A DNA stretch of 64,000 bases from positions 916,501 to 980,500 of the forward strand of contig NZ_CP074126.1 in the NCBI RefSeq assembly GCF_018282095.1, in the 5' to 3' direction. The stretch is from Pseudovibrio brasiliensis. GTDB taxonomy: Bacteria > Pseudomonadota > Alphaproteobacteria > Rhizobiales > Stappiaceae. A model generated the notes under the pieces. It did not search any database, was not told the DNA's origin, and was given only the letters and a program-made list of their open reading frames with translations. Made by a program: the position numbers and the translations under genes. This document shows, one piece after another, positions 62,509-64,000 of the stretch. Within the stretch, counting starts at the first letter, position 1, and each line of letters opens with the position of its first letter.

Positions 62509-63735
62509 ATGATAGGTGGGAGACGCCAAGACAGAAACGGCCCAATGTCCTATCAGAACCTGACTGTTATCTTTGCAGTGGTCTTTTTGTACAGCGTCAT
62601 GAGCAGGCGGCTGGAGCAAAAACCGGTCAACGGAGCATTGCTGTTCTGCATCATCGGCTTTCTGCTTGGCAACGATGGGTTGGAGTGGTTTCAGGTCAAA
62701 CTGACCAATGAGTCCATCAAGACACTTGCAGAGCTGGCCCTTGCCATCGTTCTGTTCACCGACGCGGCCAAAGCCAATCTCAAGGTTCTTGCAACCAACA
62801 TAGATCTGCCACGACGCCTCCTGTTGATCGGCCTTCCCCTGACAATCCTCTTTGGTATTGGAACAGGAATGGCCTTGCTGCCGGAACTGCCGATAATTGA
62901 GGTCGCCATCCTCGCGGCCCTGCTGGCGCCAACAGATGCGGCTCTGGGCAAAGCCGTTGTGACTGACCCGTCAGTGCCTGCAAAGATCAGAGGAACCCTC
63001 AACGCAGAAAGCGGGCTGAACGACGGTATCTGCGTACCCATTGTGTTTTCACTTCTGCCAATCGCAGCCGACCCATCCCTGATCACCCACCTGAACAAAA
63101 TGGCTGCCCAGCTTCTTGCCGAACAGATTGGGTTAGGCGTTCTTGTCGGGATTGGCATTGCCACGCTGGCCGGGCAGATCATCGACTACTCTTTCCAGAG
63201 TAAAGAGCAATCCAAAACGTGGGAGCAGGTGACTGTCGTAGCCCTTGCTATCTGCTGCTTCTCCGTTGCTCAGCTAGCAGGGGGAAGTGGCTTCATCGCG
63301 GCCTTTGTGGGTGGCATCGTCTTCGGATGGCTAGAGAAGCCCTACAAAGAACAGCTGCTGGACTCGGCAGAGGGAATAGGGGACTCGCTTTCCCTCATGA
63401 CGTGGCTCATCTTCGGCGCCGCTATAATCGGCTCTATCCTGCACGAGTTCACTTGGGAAATCCTCGCCTATTCCATCCTCAGTCTGACGCTGGTCAGAAT
63501 TCTGCCGGTCTATCTGGTGTTGCGGGGCGAGCCCCTGAGCACAAAAGAGAAGCTGTTCATCGGCTGGTTCGGTCCGCGCGGTTTAGCAAGCATTGTGTTC
63601 GCCATCGTGGTGCTGGATGCAAACCTGCCGGGCAGCTCCGTGATTGCGTCAACGGCGGTCACCACCATCGGCCTCAGTGTCATTCTACATGGAATAACCG
63701 CGCATTCCTTCATCAAGGCATTGAAGAAGAAATAG
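62509..63735 (+). CDS. Cation/proton antiporter, CPA1 family
   Basis: A 408-residue inner-membrane antiporter with 12-13 hydrophobic segments. LAELALAIVLFTDAAKANL, ALLAPTDAALGKAVVTDPSVP (the conserved Asp-containing segment), NAESGLNDGICVPIVFSLLP (the ND/DD ion site region) and FIGWFGPRGLASIVFAIVVL are CPA1/NhaP signatures. It exchanges Na+ or K+ for H+. The start is uncertain: ATG at 62509 or ATG at 62545 (MSYQNLTVIFAVVF), neither with a strong ribosome-binding site; 62545 would begin at the normal family N-terminus. Confidence 0.9.
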   Translation: MIGGRRQDRNGPMSYQNLTVIFAVVFLYSVMSRRLEQKPVNGALLFCIIGFLLGNDGLEWFQVKLTNESIKTLAELALAIVLFTDAAKANLKVLATNIDLPRRLLLIGLPLTILFGIGTGMALLPELPIIEVAILAALLAPTDAALGKAVVTDPSVPAKIRGTLNAESGLNDGICVPIVFSLLPIAADPSLITHLNKMAAQLLAEQIGLGVLVGIGIATLAGQIIDYSFQSKEQSKTWEQVTVVALAICCFSVAQLAGGSGFIAAFVGGIVFGWLEKPYKEQLLDSAEGIGDSLSLMTWLIFGAAIIGSILHEFTWEILAYSILSLTLVRILPVYLVLRGEPLSTKEKLFIGWFGPRGLASIVFAIVVLDANLPGSSVIASTAVTTIGLSVILHGITAHSFIKALKKK

Positions 63736-63741
63736 AATAAG

Positions 63742-63766
63742 GCTGGCAAGAACAAGCCTTGCCAGC
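63742..63766 (-). terminator. Hairpin between converging antiporter and TPR genes
   Basis: GCTGGCAAG (63742-63750) pairs with CTTGCCAGC (63758-63766), 9 bp with a 7-nt loop. The stretch that follows is T-rich on the minus strand, suggesting a terminator for the rightmost gene. Confidence 0.6.
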
Positions 63767-63776
63767 ACATAATGGC

Positions 63777-64000
63777 CTAATCCGCCATCTTGGAATTCAG
63801 CGCTTCATTGTTCGGGAAGTGCCGCAGACCCTCCGTCCAGATTTCTCTGGCCGTCAGAAAATCCCGCTTCCGCTCATAAATCGCCCCCAGCACAAGATAG
63901 GGGTACACATGATGCCAGTTGGACTTGGTCTTCTGCTGCGCCTCAATCATGGACTTCAGGATCTTGATGGAAGAAGCCTCCAGATTCCGCTCCTTTGAAA
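63777..64000 (-). CDS. C-terminal part of a TPR-like protein (cut by the window edge)
   Basis: The minus strand is open from the window edge to a TAG at 63779-63777, giving at least 73 residues. The end contains WHHVYPYLVLGAIYERKRDFLTAREIWTEGLRHFPNNEALN, whose A-x-Y-x-x-K spacing and helical pattern resemble a tetratricopeptide repeat. Such repeats mediate protein contacts. The beginning of the gene, and therefore its full domain make-up, lies outside the window. Confidence 0.6.
   Translation of the reverse strand, partial: SKERNLEASSIKILKSMIEAQQKTKSNWHHVYPYLVLGAIYERKRDFLTAREIWTEGLRHFPNNEALNSKMAD

Noticed and set aside
1-64000. tRNA or rRNA genes, CRISPR arrays, insertion sequences, prophage or attachment sites
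   Set aside because: By eye, no cloverleaf-like gene, no regularly spaced repeats, no transposase or integrase and no target-site duplications were seen in the intergenic regions. A tRNA or covariance search could still find small RNAs.

Overview
The window is about 64 kb of a moderate-GC bacterial chromosome or large replicon. It carries roughly 50 tightly packed genes and shows no tRNA, rRNA, CRISPR array, insertion sequence or phage gene. The gene families point to a metabolically versatile, probably marine or host-associated alphaproteobacterium: a long PutA with an Lrp-type regulator, TRAP and ABC sugar importers, an IlvD/Edd-type sugar-acid dehydratase, a MocR regulator, znuCB-zur, and an arginine deiminase cluster next to a fermentative AdhE. 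The combination resembles Pseudovibrio and relatives, but that is inference from gene content, not a sequence match.

Region by region. (1) 1-5.2 kb: acyl-CoA ligase and GNAT pair, an HxlR regulator, a dinucleotide-binding oxidoreductase, an alpha/beta hydrolase that appears to lack its catalytic His, and an exported cupin. (2) 5.2-7.5 kb: a gene-free stretch with three nested or consecutive hairpins, then an uncharacterised radical SAM protein. (3) 7.8-19.5 kb: a galactoside/galactonate island. IclR regulator and ABC ATPase lie on the minus strand; binding protein, two permeases, KDGal kinase, KDPGal aldolase, SMP-30 lactonase, GH42 beta-galactosidase and IlvD/Edd dehydratase lie on the plus strand. 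Together they would import a beta-galactoside, release galactose and run the De Ley-Doudoroff route; only galactose dehydrogenase is missing. (4) 19.5-23.8 kb: putA and its Lrp/AsnC regulator, divergent around a direct-repeat operator candidate. (5) 23.8-30.7 kb: an arginine deiminase operon (YfcC-type carrier, ArcA, ornithine carbamoyltransferase, carbamate kinase, NhaC antiporter, GNAT). (6) 30.9-34.3 kb: a lone GAK-type CofD-like protein, divergent from a long-chain acyl-CoA ligase.

(7) 34.4-46.2 kb: a beta-glucuronide/glucuronate regulon read in both directions from a 0.65-kb control region. Leftwards: TRAP DctQ and DctM, a GH31 alpha-glycosidase, UxuB, UxaC. Rightwards: beta-glucuronidase, a UxuR-like GntR repressor, UxuA. 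UxuR-type dyads lie in the control region, one containing the -35 box of the leftward promoter. The TRAP binding protein DctP is absent. (8) 46.3-48.4 kb: znuC-znuB-zur behind a Zur-box candidate, without znuA. (9) 48.4-51.8 kb: an unrecognised protein, a LuxR regulator with a degenerate receiver domain, a TetR regulator, an SCP2 protein and a cupin. (10) 51.9-58 kb: RluA-type pseudouridine synthase, AdhE behind a long leader, and an overlapping DCC-thioredoxin-like/DUF4166 gene pair. (11) 58-64 kb: a MocR regulator divergent from an EamA exporter, an aspartoacylase-family deacylase, a methyltransferase, a CPA1 antiporter, and the 3' end of a TPR-like gene cut by the window edge.

No wholly new multi-gene system is obvious. 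The least explained items are the structured non-coding stretch at 5.3-5.55 kb, the radical SAM protein, the solitary CofD-like protein, the unknown protein beside the pseudo-receiver LuxR regulator, and the GH31 enzyme inside the glucuronide regulon.
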